From Eopsaltria australis (lineage: Eukaryota > Chordata > Aves > Passeriformes > Petroicidae), in NCBI GenBank assembly GCA_034509425.1, contig JAVTVJ010000033.1, forward strand, positions 2,170,001 to 2,234,000: a DNA stretch of 64,000 nt. Direction: 5' to 3'. Of the stretch, positions 37,102 through 49,920 are shown one piece after another. Under the pieces are notes generated by a model. It saw only the letters and a list, made by a program, of their open reading frames with translations. It was not told where the DNA came from and made no database searches. A program made the translations under genes and the position numbers. Within the stretch, counting starts at the first letter, position 1, and every line of letters begins with the position of its first letter.

Positions 37102-40100
37102 AAAACCCCAAGTATCCCAAAACCAAAGCCATTTCCCACTCACCTCTACAAAAAAAAAAAAAAAGAAGGAAAGGTTTAGGATAAGAAGAAAGGTTTAGGA
37201 TCAGAGGAAAGGATGAGGTTCTCTATCAGCTTGCAGCATTTATTTTGACATAGTTGTCATTTAATGTTAACTCACTTTATAAATACTGACCAAATTGTAA
37301 CAGTATCATTCACAAGCTCCTTCCTCGGCCTAATTGCCTAACTTGGCATTGTGTTCATATGAGTTAATCAGCCGATTTGGAAGCATTAGATTGACTTAGA
37401 CAGCTCTTAGCTACTGATGGAACAGTGAAAGATTAGATACCATAAAGTTCACTTTCTCTTGGAAAATATGGATCAAAGAAGATATTTACATTTTAGAACA
37501 TAGGAAGGAAAAAATATATTCAGTCCCCCTTCTCTGGTAATGACAGCAATAAAATGCATCCGCTGAAACAAAAACATGTCCTCAGATAAATGTTTCTGTG
37601 CCTATGCACAGAAAAGAAAGCAATTTTGGCAAGGAATTGAAAGAGAGTATTTGGGGATTAATCTCTGCTTTTGAAACTAAGGCAACATTAAAAAATAATC
37701 GCTAAATGTAATTATGATTATAGTAAAAAACAACCAAAATCAGAAAATGCCAACCTTATACAAAGCTACAAAAGCAGCAGAAGCCTTTCTGTATTAATAG
37801 GTTTTATATTCTGATCTGTTCTCCAGAGCCCAGAGAAAACAATGGGAAGATCACCACCTTTAAGACTTATTTCTCTGGCTAACATGTATCTGTAGTAACT
37901 CAAACAGATGCCTTACAGCTAAGGTACACAACTCCGACAGGAATTTCTTCTGCTGTTAATAAATTTAGTTACCAAGCTAAAAGACCAGTAAAACTTAGGT
38001 GCCAAAGTTAAGCTGGGTAATGAAGGCTCTCACTCAGCCGTGTTTAACCCTGGTTCACCAAGATTTATTGTTCCCTCAAGGAGAGGATTTAAACCATGTT
38101 TTCTGTATCCCTGGAAAGTCCCCTTCTGTTCATTAGCCCCTCTGTTCACAGAGTGCCACTATAAATAACAAATGTTAGTGAATCTAGTGATTCAAATACT
38201 CATAATGGATGGGGATGGATGGCAATGATTCCTGCCATATTTTTGGACATGGTTCTGTATGGAAACTGCATAGCTTGATTAGATGATGCCTAAACATTTT
38301 CTGAAACTCCCAAACTGTGCTGTGATATCCAAATTTGTTTCTGACCTAAAAGTTATCCTGCCTCAAGTACACAAAGAACACTGTCTAGTGCTAATTCAAG
38401 TATTTTTATGTGCACTGTATTGTAATGTACCATGTACACTCATCTCTTTTCAAATACAAGGAAACAGGCTTAAAGCCTAAGAAGACAGATAAAAAGAAAA
38501 ACCTCTGGAATAATTATTTGCCTGTGCTGAAAATCTGCTGAGATTTCATTCCATTTCCCTGTTTATGACACTAAGTAGTCCCGATGTTATCTTTTCAATT
38601 TCTTATTTTATCATTTTGCTATGCTACAAGGAGGGAGAAAATCACGAACTGCAAGTTTGAACCATGTAGAATAATTTCACTCTTAGTTTTCCTGTTCCCA
38701 GTCCTTAGATTTTTTAAGACCTATGGCAAATATGGCCAAGCTTGTAGGGTCAGGTAACAGTTTTTCTTTTATTTCTCTGGTATATGGAGTTAGATAATAT
38801 TGGGAGACAAAAAGGCATGATAGAAACTCTTTCCCCCATGAAAATAAAAACTCCACCATTACAAACAAAGTCTTCTTTCGAACACATAATGACAAACAAT
38901 TGTAATAGAAAGACTATGCTACTAACTAGACAGTTATAGTCTCTGAAAGAAGGTATACACTAGTTGTCCTCCAGGAAGTAAAATCATCTAGGAAATTGCA
39001 TAGACTTTACATAGTTTTTCTCTTTGGTTAAAACAATTTTGTTTTAAAAAGTTGTTGGCTTTCTTTTTAAACACAAAGATTACCATGCCAAGGATAAGAG
39101 CCAAGTGCATGCGGAAAGGGAATAGATTGATTAGCCCAGTATCTTCCAAAATTCAAATATTCTTTCCTGAAATTACTTAAACTGCAGTTTCACATCTTGG
39201 ATTTGTAAGCTATCTCACCATAAGAAAAAAGGATTTGCAGACCAACCTGCTTACACTCTTCCAGATTGTTCAGTGGAAGCCTGACTATCATCTTTACTCC
39301 TGTCATTCAGGCAAGAGCTGCATTTGACCCCTGCACTTCCTTCCTTTATCACTCATGGTCTCCAGGTTTGAGCCACCAAAAGGTCTTCTAAGGCTTCAGC
39401 TTATTTTGCTGGGTGATTGATGCAGATACTGCCTTAGGCATGTATGATGGAAATACACAAGACTCATCTATTTTTTGAATGAAACAAAGAAGATACTGGA
39501 TTTATCATCAACTTACAGGCCCAAGCATTCTGATAAAACTTAACTGCCAATTTCCCTTTAGAGTATCCAAAAACTTGAAAATAAATCTTCCAAGTGTTCC
39601 CACCCCAACAAAAGGAAGAAGTTGAAGATATCCTTGTTTTCTCTACATGTTTGCACCTTTGCAGAGCATTGGCTATGATGAAAAATGTCAGGCAGAAACG
39701 TAATTCCAGTATGTCTTTGACACAACATTTTTGTTCTGTTACATCAACCACTTAGGAAAAAAAATGAAACTAAATTCCCCCAAAGGAGGAAAAAATCCCA
39801 GAACATTAAGGGAACACATTCACTTATACGGCTATAAAAAGATGACTTAAGAAACGTGCTTGAAGAATTTAATGAATAATGTTTTGTGCTTTCTCTAAAT
39901 CATTTGAATTACTGACTAAACAATGTTGCATTAACCAGACATCACTGGAGTCACAGAACAGACTCAGGTCAGGCATCATACTCTGTTAGTATCTCAGATT
40001 TTGTCCCCAGTGAGGTCTTTAACCAGAGAAAAATCATTTATTAACGTTAAGCTGATGAAGATTTCCTACCTAATATTTCACTTGTGGTTTATTTGTGGCT

Positions 40101-42779
40101 TCTTTACAAAAGATAACCCCTTTAAGAAAACATGTATGTGTGCGTATCTATCTAGCTATTTTAAAAACTCCTCAATATAAAGAGCTTTATGGCTGTTGTT
40201 CAGCGAATCTGCTATTCAGATCAATTTTCTAAAAGCCTCTGAAGAATGAGGCAGGAGTTTAGATACTATTTGTTCTTAACATTCAGAAAACAGAAGCAAA
40301 ACAGACTGGTAAATTTATACCTAAAATCTTGTTTAACAAATATGGAAGAGCCTTGAAAAGTGCTCTGAGAAGTGACAGAATCTCTTTGCTATACATATAA
40401 ACTTGGTAATTGTCTTCAAGTGGGAAGTTCTGTGTGACTAAAAAATGAAAAGACAAATATGGGTAAATTGTTGGTAATTTACAGCTCCCTTTGCAGATTT
40501 AAGATTTTCCACTGATAAATTTTCAGCCGACTGCTCTGAATATATAAGTTGCCTGCTTTAGCTCTTGGAAATCTAGTTACCTGCCAAGGCGATTATGAAG
40601 CTGACATTTACTGTATGTGCAATTACGGAATATACAGTGTCACTGCTTTTAAATGTCACCTCTTTGCCACCGTTCTTATCTTGCAGGAAGTGCCCTTGCC
40701 TCCATTGAGATCCGTGATCTTATTCAACTAATACTCATGAACACTGGCAAAATATTTACAAAAGCAATTAGCTCTTCTGAGTGTCTATTTGACATCTCCA
40801 AAGGGTCGCATTCTTGGAATGAAGCTGTCAAATCCCTGGAGAAAAAGCCCGATTATAAGGTCCACTTTGCCTCAGGGTGGTACTTAAAATTTTTACTCTG
40901 AAAAAGCTTGTGTTCTTTTTGTCTACATTATGTTCAGATATAATGCTATATGGTAAGACACAGGTGAAGGATATGCGTGCAACCTTACTCATGAGAGTTG
41001 ATAAGGGAAGTCTCCCAAGACTTTAATAAAATAGACAGGGACATTTTTTGCAGGATTACTATTCCTCCTCACCTTTCTACATACAGGTTGCCAGTGTGTG
41101 TTTAGCTTATACTAAGGGCGAGATAGCATTTTTTTCTGTCTAGATCAGTATTTTCACAGTAATAATATGCAATTACTACTAATTTGAAGTACCCTTTTCC
41201 ACTCTTGACAGAGTCTCCATCCATTTTTCAGCATTTGGCATTTTAAAATAAATAAATGATTAAATAAATGAGTGGTTTATACCTCTCTATGTCAGTCCTT
41301 ATTTTAAGGAACATTTTGTTAGAAAAGGCCTCAAAAAAAAATTCTCATTTTTCATTCTAAACTATTCTTGCCGGCTGCCGTCCCTTCTGACTTGGAAACT
41401 TCCTTCAATCTAACTTTAAATTATGAGAGTGAGAGACTGCTAAAAACTCTGCATCAAAATTAATCTTTTTCCTTGATATTTTGGAATGAAAATTCTTCAG
41501 GGATATTTTTTTTGTGATGGCATGTGTTCGCAACTGTGGCAAAGCAGAAATAGTTCTAAAGAAAGAAATAAAAATGTGCAAATTCACTTTCCTTGTCTGG
41601 ATATTATTTTTTTTTCCCACACATGCAAAATTGACTTTTATGGTCAGTTTCTTTGAACTCTGCTGTATGGTCTAGGAAAAAAACTATTCTAAACAGTGTA
41701 GATGGTTCCAGGGGAATTATTTCTGTTAGAATAAGCAGCAATTTTCCCTGACCTATGAAGTCAATATTGAAGTGAAGGTTTGGTCTTAAAATGGCAACAA
41801 CTGAGAACCATTTTTTAATAGAAATCCTATTAAATGTTTTCATTTCATAACAGTGCCTAGAGTTATTCCATGTCTTCTGCTGAGAAAACTTGTCTGTTGA
41901 GTAAAACTTCACAAAGCTTCACAGAAATTTTCTCCATGAGAGGCACTGATGTTTTGTGATCACACAGTTAAACATGCACAGTGCCTTGAAAGCAGCATCT
42001 ACTGTGAAGGAGTGATAATGGTGAAGAGGGCACCTTTACTGCTAACATGTTCTGGGGAAAAAGTTATTTTCATGGGCAGTTTCTTCAGTATTAGGTACTT
42101 CCTAATGTTCACTACATACAGTTGAGGAAAAGACAGCAACGTACACAGACTTAAGGAAAAATTAGGTTGAAATGCCAATCATAGCTTGCTGTCATATACA
42201 ATGATGCAATAAAAACAACCTCTACGTGGTCACACTGTTTCGAGAACTAAGATAAACTTGAGCTCACTGTCAGCTTGGCTTGTCAAAAATAAGGTAGCAG
42301 AGACATTAATATGAATATCAGATGACAGTTCTATTATAAATACAGATAAAAAGAACCCAACAAACATGAAAAAATGATTTCCTTATGCTTAATTGGGACA
42401 GAATGACATTGCTACATAAGGGTTTTATTTAACAGAAGTCTTTAAAATGCTTCAGACGACATGTGACATGAAAATTTTTTTATTGTGTATAGATTTACTG
42501 AACAAACAGCTGTAACAATTACAACCATCTCTTACCAGTGAAGTTTGATTTCAATATAGAAACAAGACCTTTTCGTCACCTTTAGAAATGTGGTCCACAA
42601 TGCAATTACTGATTGTGACAGAAAGATTTCTTTCAACCTCTGCAGTCTCAAAAAGCAATCTGTATTTTTCTGCTTGCATTTTATTATAGCTTTTCTTTAC
42701 TCACAGCATTTTTAATACGATTTGCTTGTAAAGATAAACTCTTTCTGCTGCATTTGAGGTATGTGTTTATATGCAATCA
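37102..42779. other. Unassigned non-coding sequence
   Basis: A poly(A) stretch at 37150-37164 and a 19-bp tandem pair at 37171-37208 (AAGGTTTAGGATAAGAAGA, then AAGGTTTAGGATCAGAGGA) follow the CR1 copy. The remaining sequence is AT-rich with no recognised repeat. Minus-strand frames at 38683-38895, 39464-39751, 41405-41620 and 41604-41912 were checked for the missing DIAPH3 C-terminus and do not fit. Confidence 0.5.
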
Positions 42780-43030
42780 AAGCTGCATCTCAAATTTGTA
42801 TTCATGCAATTCAGGTAGCATTAGCTTGGCTAATGCTACTGCAAATAAATGCGTAGCCATAGCAGCAGAGAACTTGATACAGACTGCAAAAACTTAGTGA
42901 ATAATGCAGCTTTCTGTGCTGCAGTGGGCTCTGCCCTGACTTGGATATGCTGCTCCATGTATCTGAACTTCAGTAGCTTGAAATAAACATACAAGCTGCA
43001 AATATGCCTTGACTCTTGCTGTAAATAATT
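42780..43030. promoter_or_regulatory. Possible conserved non-coding element with an 11-bp hairpin
   Basis: Repeat-free, word-rich DNA with a perfect inverted repeat at 42815-42839: arms GTAGCATTAGC and GCTAATGCTAC around a TTG loop. Nearby are CATGCAATTCAG, GCAAATAAATGCG and TGAATAATGCAGC, which resemble octamer or homeodomain sites. Each arm of the inverted repeat also carries a TAAT-type core. Function is inference. Confidence 0.3.
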
Positions 43031-44148
43031 GATAAAGTTGGATCAGCCATAGCTATTAGCTGCTTGAAATGATCTAATGTGCAAAATCCTGATCACTGAA
43101 AATTAAGTGCTTTCTTCTGCTTCCTAAATAAAATAAGAGCTCCTCTGTTAGATGGTATTGAATCCTAAGCACACCACTAAAACTATACCAATACTTTGCT
43201 TGTGTCAAACAGTGTTCTGAATTGGAATTACAGCAAAAGCATATACCACAATATTTTTTGCAGTCCATGGCTCTTTGCAGTTAAAGCAAACTGTAACATT
43301 AACAAGTAGTTTTGCACATAGAAGTAATTCAGTAGGTAATTTAAAAATACAAAACACTATGAATGGTAACAAAATACACCAATTCTATCCATATCCACTA
43401 AAATCTAGTGTATAATGTTTGCATTCTTAAGGCATTGAAACACTTCCAAGATTTAGTAATTCTAAATGTATATTATTTCTGTTCGTTATGCAGCAGGACT
43501 TTTTCTCCAGAAGAAATATTGTGACTTGATGGGCCTTGTCACAAGCATTAAAAATACAACTGGTAATTCTGATCACAAAAATAGAGCATATTTAAACCTG
43601 ACAAAACCCACATATTACGTTAGAAAGAGGCAATCTGTTCAATAACAGTAGAATGCAGTAGGAATGAAAATAAAATAACACACATTCTGCTACCGTGGGA
43701 TGCAGCATGAGAATGAGTACTCTTTTTTAATTAGAAGTATCAGCTGAGCACTACCAGAGCTTTCAGGGGAGCTCAATAGATCATGAAGAGAAAAACGGCC
43801 CACGCAACAACTAGCATTTCACTATATTTATTATTCCTCCTTTTTTTTTTCCCTTAAGCAGTCTATTTAGCTAAAGGAAACAATTTCAGTTCTCAGTTCT
43901 AGACGTAAGCAGCATTGGCTTGTTCATCTGTATTACTTTGTTTTACAGGATTTGGTTTAGCCTGAAAAGCAAAAGCTAATTTGGTACCTTGTGCAACATT
44001 GTACTGACGGTGACATTGGCAATGGTTAGAAAAATTTCCTTCCTGCTTCTATTTATATGACAGCTATGGATAAAGTGTTGCATTCAAGCTGTATTTCTCT
44101 CCCTTGTCATGCCCTGTGAGACATGGCACCAGTTTCCTGTCCTGTGAT
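43031..44148. other. Unassigned non-coding sequence
   Basis: AT-rich, nothing identifiable. The minus-strand frame at 43074-43268 has no recognisable features. Confidence 0.5.
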
Positions 44149-44704
44149 TGTCTGGGATGGAGTTAATTTCCTTCCTAGTAGCTGGTACAGTGCTGTTTTG
44201 AACTGAGTCTGCAAAGGTTGTTGACAACACACCAAAGTTTTAGTTGTTGCTCAGCAGTGCTTACCCTAAGTCAAGGAATTTTCAGGTTCTCATGCTCTGG
44301 GATGCTCACATGCTTTGCATGTGCCCTGCTCAGTGAGCAGGGGCACAATAAACGGGGGGAGCACAGCTGGTACCCGAACTGGCTAAAGGGATACTCCACA
44401 CCATATGGCATCAGGCTCAGCATACAAAACTGAGAAAGTTCATCAGGAGATGTTGATTTCTGGGAAGAGACAGGCTCGGCATTGGTCCACAGTGGTGAGC
44501 AACTGCATTGTGTATCACTTGTCTCTCTTGTGTTTCATTCTTCTCCCTATCTCTCCCTTTTACTCCTCCTCCTTACTGTTTTTATTTAACTTCTTTCAAT
44601 TATTACACACTGTTCTTTTCCCAACCCATGAGTTTTACCTTTTTCCATCCCACCATGGAAAACAGAGCGTGCAGCTGTGAGGTATTGGCTGGAGTTATAA
44701 CACT
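44149..44704 (+). mobile_element. ERVL-type solo LTR
   Basis: About 556 bp beginning TGTCTGGGATGGAGTTAATT and continuing AGTAGCTGGTACAGTGCTG, TTTTAGTTGTTGCTCAGCAG, ACTGGCTAAAGGGATACTCC, CATATGGCATCAGGCTCAG, GTGAGCAACTGCATTGTG and CCCATGAGTTTTACC, ending GGCTGGAGTTATAACAC. This order is that of a widespread avian ERVL-type LTR, essentially full length. No retroviral coding sequence is on either side, so it is a solo LTR from recombination. It has drifted enough that the terminal CA is lost and no target-site duplication is obvious. Open frames at 44218-44912 are by-products. Confidence 0.85.
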
Positions 44705-45281
44705 ATTTATGCTTGGGTCTGATTTGATTTCCACTTTTTTAAGAGAAGTATCTTTAATCATAAAGACTAAACTAGATTTTATTAATTTGATTGGTTGTGT
44801 CTTGAAACAGAAGAGATTAGTTAGAACTTTTTTGGCATCTGGCAACAGAGATTACTGCATGCTAAAGGATTATGGACAGACATTTCAAGTCATGGCTTGT
44901 AATTCTTTTTGACTGCATGATGAATCCTAGATATGAATCTGCAGCGTGCATTAATAAAGTACATATACTATAAGTGAATCTGTTAATCTCAGCAGAATAA
45001 CCAGTAACCAGTTACCAGTCAACCCAAACGGCCAAAACCAGTACAGAAGCAAACATGGGAAGTGCTTGAATTGCTACTTAAGGACTTTAAGCCATCTCCA
45101 CATATTTCAGCCTTAGAGTAAGCAGTGTTTTTTTCCCATGAAATAAAATTTAGCATCCATTTGAAGTTTTAGGTTGGCCAAGAAATAGCAAACCAGGAAT
45201 GACCAAGCCAATATTTCTGTCTAATAACATTTCAGTTTTTCTGAAGTGGGCTGAAGTCACAGACTTCTTGCTCATATGGTG
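44705..45281. other. Unassigned non-coding sequence
   Basis: Nothing identifiable apart from short ACCAGT-type words repeated near 44999-45022. Confidence 0.5.
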
Positions 45282-45367
45282 TATATGTAATAGACCATTA
45301 TATAGAGCATTCATCACTTATTATTATATGTAATAGACCATTATATAGAGTATTCATCACTTATTAT
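45282..45367 (+). repeat. 43-bp tandem duplication
   Basis: Two head-to-tail copies, 45282-45324 and 45325-45367, differ at one base (AGAGCATT against AGAGTATT). Each starts TATATGTAATAGACCATTAT and ends CATCACTTATTAT. The duplication is slightly older than the exact 54-bp one at 34387-34494. Confidence 0.95.
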
Positions 45368-45397
45368 ACACACATAGATAGAAAGAATAGGCTATTG

Positions 45398-45520
45398 AAC
45401 ATCCCTGAAAACTGTCATTGCACAAACGAATTAAACCTGACAGTATTAAATTCTAGAGCACTGGACCCATATGCTTTTAACTTTCTCTGGAAAATAAAAT
45501 CTAAAATAGAATATTCACCT
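45398..45520 (+). repeat. Duplicate of the intron sequence flanking the DAD exon
   Basis: These 123 bases match 47770-47893 at roughly 95 percent, with a handful of substitutions and one 1-base length difference. Shared words include AACATCCCTGAAAACTGTCA, CCATATGCTTTTAACTTTCT and TCTGGAAAATAAAATCTAAA. The other copy is the first 122 bases of the DIAPH3 intron after exon B plus two exon bases, so this copy carries a donor-like AG|GTGAAT on the minus strand at 45519/45518. Similarity stops at the exon edge: no trace of the DAD coding sequence follows. It lies in the next intron (or 3' flank), 2.37 kb away. Confidence 0.93.
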
Positions 45521-47403
45521 ATATATCAGATATAAAGTGCAAGAAAAAATGATATAGACAACAATACTGAAATTATACATAGCTGAACTCAGAAACAAAA
45601 AATTAAAGAAACCTTATAATTCCTATCTTGACTGACCATGTTAACTTCATTAAGTTATTATTATTATCCAAAATTGACTTTGACACTTAGGGTCTAGCAT
45701 TCATTCTAGACAGTATGTAGCCTAAATTACCATACACTTCTATTAAAAAGGAAAAAAAGGCTTTGAACTCACCATAATCTACACCAGGTTTATTGCTCTG
45801 TTTGGCTCAAGATAGGAAGATGTAACACATAGATATTGTGACAAGTGTCAACAAACCAAAAACATGCTAATGAATTCTTTAAAAGCAAGCTCAGATCTGT
45901 ACTAGCCTGCTCCCAACTAACAAGACAGGTGAAAAAAAGCTGAATTCATTTTAAAATGTCTTAGAATTAAACAGTCTCAAAATGCTCTATGGAAAAACTG
46001 ACTTTGACAAAAAACCAAAAATCCAAGAGTTTACTTTTATTCTTCTCTCCAAACCAGGTATCTGAACTTCAGACTTTGGCACTAAATTATATCCATCTGA
46101 TATACAAATCCATTCATGGTTTAGACTAGGATTTTTCAGCATTAAAATTTTGGTGAGTGTTAGTTTGTTTTTCTTGTTTTGTTTTTAAATCTGAAACATG
46201 GCCATAACGTTTGACCAAAGGCAGTTGGAAACTGGAAGCTACAGTCTGTCCAGAGACAGCTACCTGGAAGGAATGAGCTGACAAGAAGCAGTATTCAATA
46301 TGACTGCTCTTACAAGCAGAAACACTTACAGGACAAAATTCAGATGTGCTCTATAGTCATTACTTAAATATCAATATGTTATGTGCTAGACAAGTACCTG
46401 TCAAATATACTTGATTCCTCTTTGATCCAATTTCTGTCATTATCTACAAACCGTCCTTCCAGCTCTATTTTCTGTTTATAATGCCAAATTCAACAGGTTT
46501 GGGGTTTTTTTTGCTGCAGTCACTTAGAGAAATAAACACTTAAACATGATGTATAATTAATATAATCAATTTTATGACATCTGCTTTACAAAACCTGCAG
46601 TGCATTTAAATATAAAAAAATACTGCAATCTGCTTTAAAAACTAAGAAAGACAATTTTCCCCCCCCTAATTAAAATTTCTCTTTAACAAAATGACTACAG
46701 ATACAAACTTTTTCTTGAGACCACTAATCACGAGCAACTGAGTCACTCTGAATTCCTCAAGCTTAATTAAAACACAGCTAATATAGTAATATTCTGTAGA
46801 CTATCTAACAAAGCTAACAGGCTCCCACACCTGCAATGTAACTTTTCTTGAAAGAACAACTCCTACTGACTACAGTGAGATAGTTCAGCAGTTTATGAAT
46901 AAACATTTACTATAACTTTGTTGATACAACACTCCTTTTAAATTATACAGATAAATAACAGCTTAAACTATTCCAGCTATAGCACCAAGAAAACCAAGAC
47001 GAAGAAACACAGAATGAATGCCAAAAGTTCTCAGATTTGGTGCAATAGGCACTTAGTAATACTTAAAACATTACACAATCTCTGTTTTCTATTACAGTTC
47101 CATAAACCCTAAAAAACTTGCATAGAATTTTTTAAGAATCACAAAAGTACTACAATTTAAAAACATAATCAAAATTTAAATAAATAAAAATCCCACAAAA
47201 GACAGAAGAGCTTTACAGAGTAGTCAGTAAGTATAGTTTCAGGATGTAATATTCAGATGATTCTTAAAAAGCAAGTTCCAATATGGTTTAGTACTCCACT
47301 AATGAAAAAAATGAAAAAAACAATCACAGCAGTCTTGAAAGCACAGATCAACTACATAAGCTAAGCTAAGAAGTGCATGTAATTCATGAATATGGTACAT
47401 TAC
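45521..47403 (-). other. DIAPH3: Start of the intron after DIAPH3 exon C
   Basis: Begins on the gene strand with GTAATG at 47403. AT-rich, with no recognised repeats; a run of C at 46660-46666 and T-rich runs near 46508 are the only simple features. The expected next coding exon was not found here or further along to position 1. Confidence 0.6.
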
Positions 47404-47463
47404 CATGGTTACAAGCTTTCAGCACAGGCCGCTGTGTGGTTGGACTGAGATTTTGTGGTATGT
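47404..47463 (-). CDS. DIAPH3: DIAPH3 coding exon C: start of the C-terminal tail
   Basis: This 60-bp exon encodes DIPQNLSPTTQRPVLKACNH, with the first Asp codon completed from the last base of exon B. The pattern N/SLSP..QRPVLK.CNH is what I recall from the mammalian DIAPH3 tail just after the DAD, and it is absent from DIAPH1 and DIAPH2; this is the main reason for the gene call. The acceptor is TTTGTTTTGCAG|ACAT at 47463 and the donor is CATG|GTAATG at 47404/47403, a weaker donor than those of exons A and B. The exon leaves in phase 1, so a further coding exon must follow. The tail after the DAD is poorly conserved and has no catalytic role that I know of. Confidence 0.88.
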
Positions 47464-48099
<636 letters not shown>

Positions 48100-48937
48100 T
48101 TATTTCAAACTTTGACCAATGCTTTATTATTTACAAATTGCTCTCTTGCAATTAACCACAACAGATTTGGTCTTCTAGAGATAAACCTAGGCCGAATTTT
48201 ATTCCACTCATTTCACATTCCTCTTTATACGGAGAGTCAAGCATAGTTTTAAGTGAAATGTCATTTCACTCATATTTTTATTCCGGTACCCTTCTACAGT
48301 TGCAAATAATCAGTCTCATGTCAGCTTTCAAGAGCTGTCCCTTACATGATTTGTTACATTAGACAAAGGATCATTCAGTTATTGTGATAAAAAGATGAAA
48401 TTGTTCCTCAGCAGGGAGAGGAGAGAACAATATTAGACTGGATAAGATACAGTGATATCTATAGGTAGCTTTAATCAAAAGCTATTTTCCATTCACATTT
48501 AATAATGTCGGACCAATATTAAATAATTGATATAGTTCAGGAAAATTATACTCGTCGAATTACATGAGTATAATGTTTAATAATATACACAGATGTATAA
48601 TAACCCCAAAAGAATTATGAATGTTACTCTGAGATAGTAACCAAATGCAAGTATTAAACACCCTCCTTTTATTTCCTTAAATAAACACATCAGAAAGTGC
48701 TATATTTTTGAACCTTGCTACCCCACTGTATGTATGCATGGGAGGACAAAGAACAGAACTCCAGGTACTAACTACACAAAAAAAAATCTCCATGGAGGAG
48801 CAAAGAATTCCATGATAGAAATATCATTACATCCCACTGGGCAAAACTCTCTAGGTCAACACAAATCTTGCATAGAGTCAGCAGTTATTGCTAACATTGA
48901 ATATGCAAATCAGGGTCTAAACTACCTGGTGCATATA

Positions 48938-49475
48938 ACAAGGGGACAATCACTGCCCTGGTCCTGCTGGCCTCACTATCGCTGACACAAGCCAAGATGC
49001 CATTGGCCTTCTTGGCCACCTGGGCACACACTGGCTCACTTTCAGCTGCTGTCAATCAACAATCCCAGGTCCTTTTCCACTGGGCAGCTTTCCAGCCACT
49101 GTGCCCCCAGCCTGTAGTGCTGCTGGGGATTATTATGACCCAGGTATAGGACCCACCACTTGGCCTTGTTGAACCTCACACAACTGGCCCCAGCCCACTG
49201 ATCCAGCTTGTTCAGATCGCTCTGCAGAGCCTTTCTGTCCTCCAGCAATTCAACACTTGTCATTCAGCTTGGTGTCATCTGCAAATTGACTGAGGGGCAC
49301 TCAATTCCCTCACCCAGATTATTGACAAAGATACTAAACAGGACAGGGCCCAACCCTGTGGAAGGCTACTCATGGCCAGCCATCAGCTGGATGTAACTCT
49401 ACTCACCACCACTCTTTGGACTCAGCCATCCAGACAGCTTTTTATCCAGGAAACAGTAACCCTTAGCTCTTCTCC
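48938..49475 (-). mobile_element. CR1 LINE fragment, antisense (reverse transcriptase part)
   Basis: On the minus strand it carries CR1 ORF2 sequence after the RT catalytic site: [20 protein letters not shown], then [16 protein letters not shown] and [16 protein letters not shown] (frame 49263-49042). Upstream pieces correspond to the RT core in other frames. Both ends are truncated and the frame is broken. It lies in the long DIAPH3 intron, in the same orientation as the gene. The small plus-strand frames at 48734-48985 and 49208-49557 are by-products. Confidence 0.93.
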
Positions 49476-49779
49476 TTTCTCTATACTCTGTACTACCAGA
49501 CTAGTTTTCAACCTTAGACAAAAGTGCTATATACAAAACCACATAAGTGAAAATTAGAAAATCAATCATAATTTTGCCTAACATTTATATATATGGCAGG
49601 TATAGAATAAACATGAAGACTGAAATACATTATTTTTTCATTTTGCTTTGCATTTGGTATAACATGCTGTATTACACTGAAATTTGCTTTCTTACAACTA
49701 ATGGACTATCACAGCTATTAGTATGTCTTAGAATGTACCTTATAAAACAATCACTCTGACTATGTCTTCAGCTTCCTAT

Positions 49780-49920
49780 TTGTTTGTTCAGGATTGGTTT
49801 TTGTTCTGCTTCTTTTTTTGTTTTGGTTTTGGTTTGGTTTGGTTTGGGCTCTTTGTGGGGGGTTTTTGTGGTGTTTTTTTCCAGTTGGTTTGGTAGGGGG
49901 TTTTTTGTTAGTTGTTTAAC
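49780..49920 (+). repeat. T/G-rich, A-poor low-complexity tract
   Basis: About 140 bp of runs such as GGTTTTGGTTTGGTTTGG and TTTGTGGGGGGTTTTTGTGG with almost no A on the plus strand. Because DIAPH3 is transcribed from the minus strand, the intron RNA here would be A/C-rich. A 69-codon frame at 49784-49993 is a by-product of the composition. Confidence 0.85.

Noticed and set aside
35719..37132. Several minus-strand frames of 60-145 codons
   Set aside because: Antisense shadows of the GC-rich LTR/CR1 block; the sense strand explains the sequence.
44218..44912. Three plus-strand frames and one minus-strand frame of 71-134 codons
   Set aside because: They lie wholly or mostly in the solo LTR at 44149-44704 and show no retroviral or host protein features.
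45032..45091. Idea that a whole 2.37-kb block including exon C was tandemly duplicated
   Set aside because: The position expected for the exon C copy shows no similarity.
45398..45520. Idea that the duplicated intron piece is an inserted intron lariat
   Set aside because: The copy ends 122 bases into a 428-base intron, far from any branch point near the 3' splice site.
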